Positions 63,694 to 64,000 of a stretch of 64,000 bases of DNA are shown here, in pieces. A program made the position numbers and the translations under genes. Where the stretch lies: positions 64,184,290 through 64,248,289 of the forward strand of contig NC_065537.1 in assembly GCF_932294415.1 (NCBI RefSeq), written 5' to 3'. Numbering within the stretch: position 1 is the first letter of the stretch; every line of letters starts with the position of its first letter. The notes under the pieces are model-generated. The model had not been told where the DNA came from, made no database searches, and worked only from the letters and a program-made list of their open reading frames with translations. Source of the stretch: Quercus robur. Taxonomy: Eukaryota; Streptophyta; Magnoliopsida; Fagales; Fagaceae.

Positions 63694-64000
63694 TTAGATG
63701 TTATTGCAGAAAATCCTGCTTAAAGTCAAACCTTTAACTAGCTCCCACTCTACATAAATTAACAAACACAACATCCATATGAGATGCAATATCATCTTCT
63801 CTAAATCACATAACTTTTGAGAAAAAGATACAAATAACCAGGAGCTGAGGCACAATAACTCTAAAACACATTTCAACCCGTGAATGAAACTACTCTCCAC
63901 GTAAATGATAGCTTGTACTGGGGTGAATGAGTTTGGATACCCTGTGCGTTGAAGAATCTTAATTTCTTGAGAAGCAATGTTATACAAGACCAATGCCTCA
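63694..64000 (-). CDS. F-box protein of the F-box-associated type, C-terminal part
   Basis: Runs off the right edge. From 64000 leftwards the minus strand reads EALVLYNIASQEIKILQRTG, YPNSFTPVQAIIYVESS, which is the closing part of F-box-associated domains in CPR1/CPR30-like proteins (LVLYD..T..V..L, F.A..YVESLVSP). Such proteins are substrate receptors of SCF ubiquitin ligases. After YVESS the usual short ending is replaced by about 65 residues without family resemblance up to the stop at 63694, so the frame may have lost its normal stop or the real end is spliced. The N-terminal F-box lies outside the window. Confidence 0.7.
   Translation of the reverse strand, partial: EALVLYNIASQEIKILQRTGYPNSFTPVQAIIYVESSFIHGLKCVLELLCLSSWLFVSFSQKLCDLEKMILHLIWMLCLLIYVEWELVKGLTLSRIFCNNI

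Overview
The window looks like nuclear DNA of a eudicot plant, probably a woody species. The genes are of plant families and have introns with GT..AG splice sites. The spaces between them are AT-rich and full of plant-type transposons: L1-like LINEs with an RNase H tail, tRNA-derived SINEs, Tourist/hAT-like MITEs, a Helitron, solo LTRs and a Copia fragment. I see no bacterial operon, CRISPR array or true tRNA/rRNA gene. The species cannot be settled from the sequence alone.

Layout. 1-1.4 kb: last two exons of a TGD4-family lipid-transfer gene (+). 2-4 kb: microsatellites and SINEs. 4.26-4.81 kb: an intact invertase/pectin methylesterase inhibitor-like gene (+). 5-11 kb: intergenic, with a MITE nested in a foldback element. 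11.3-16.5 kb: a large decayed LINE (-). 17.1-17.5 kb: a frameshifted small secreted-protein gene (-). 19.9-24.1 kb: complete two-exon mitochondrial acyl carrier protein gene (-), whose 3.7-kb intron holds a LINE insertion. 24-36 kb: TE-rich, including a solo LTR, several MITEs, a GC-rich TIR-like element, a Helitron with a captured exon, and a short LINE tail. 37.2-38.5 kb: a second solo LTR of the same family in opposite orientation. 40.3-43 kb: a RABH1 (Rab6) GTPase gene with lost splice sites and lost stop. 44.5-49.1 kb: a hAT-like element, then two different tandem-repeat blocks, the larger one 3 kb of nested 130-bp units. 49.3-50.9 kb: a GTGTCC-rich repeat and a very short LOB-domain gene (+). 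51.3-52.0 kb: Copia debris. 52.6-60 kb: partial duplications of the RABH1 3' region and its flank, interrupted by SINEs and MITEs. 61.8-62.6 kb: LINE tail. 63.7-64 kb: C-terminal part of an F-box gene (-) running off the right edge.

Genes that work together: none form an operon. The TGD4-family gene (lipid import into chloroplasts), mitochondrial ACP (fatty acid/lipoate synthesis) and RABH1 (Golgi traffic) lie together here. From memory, their Arabidopsis relatives also lie together on chromosome 2 (around At2g44610-At2g44640), so this is probably an old conserved gene neighbourhood that has been inflated by transposons. In this copy the RABH1 member appears to have died and been partly duplicated.
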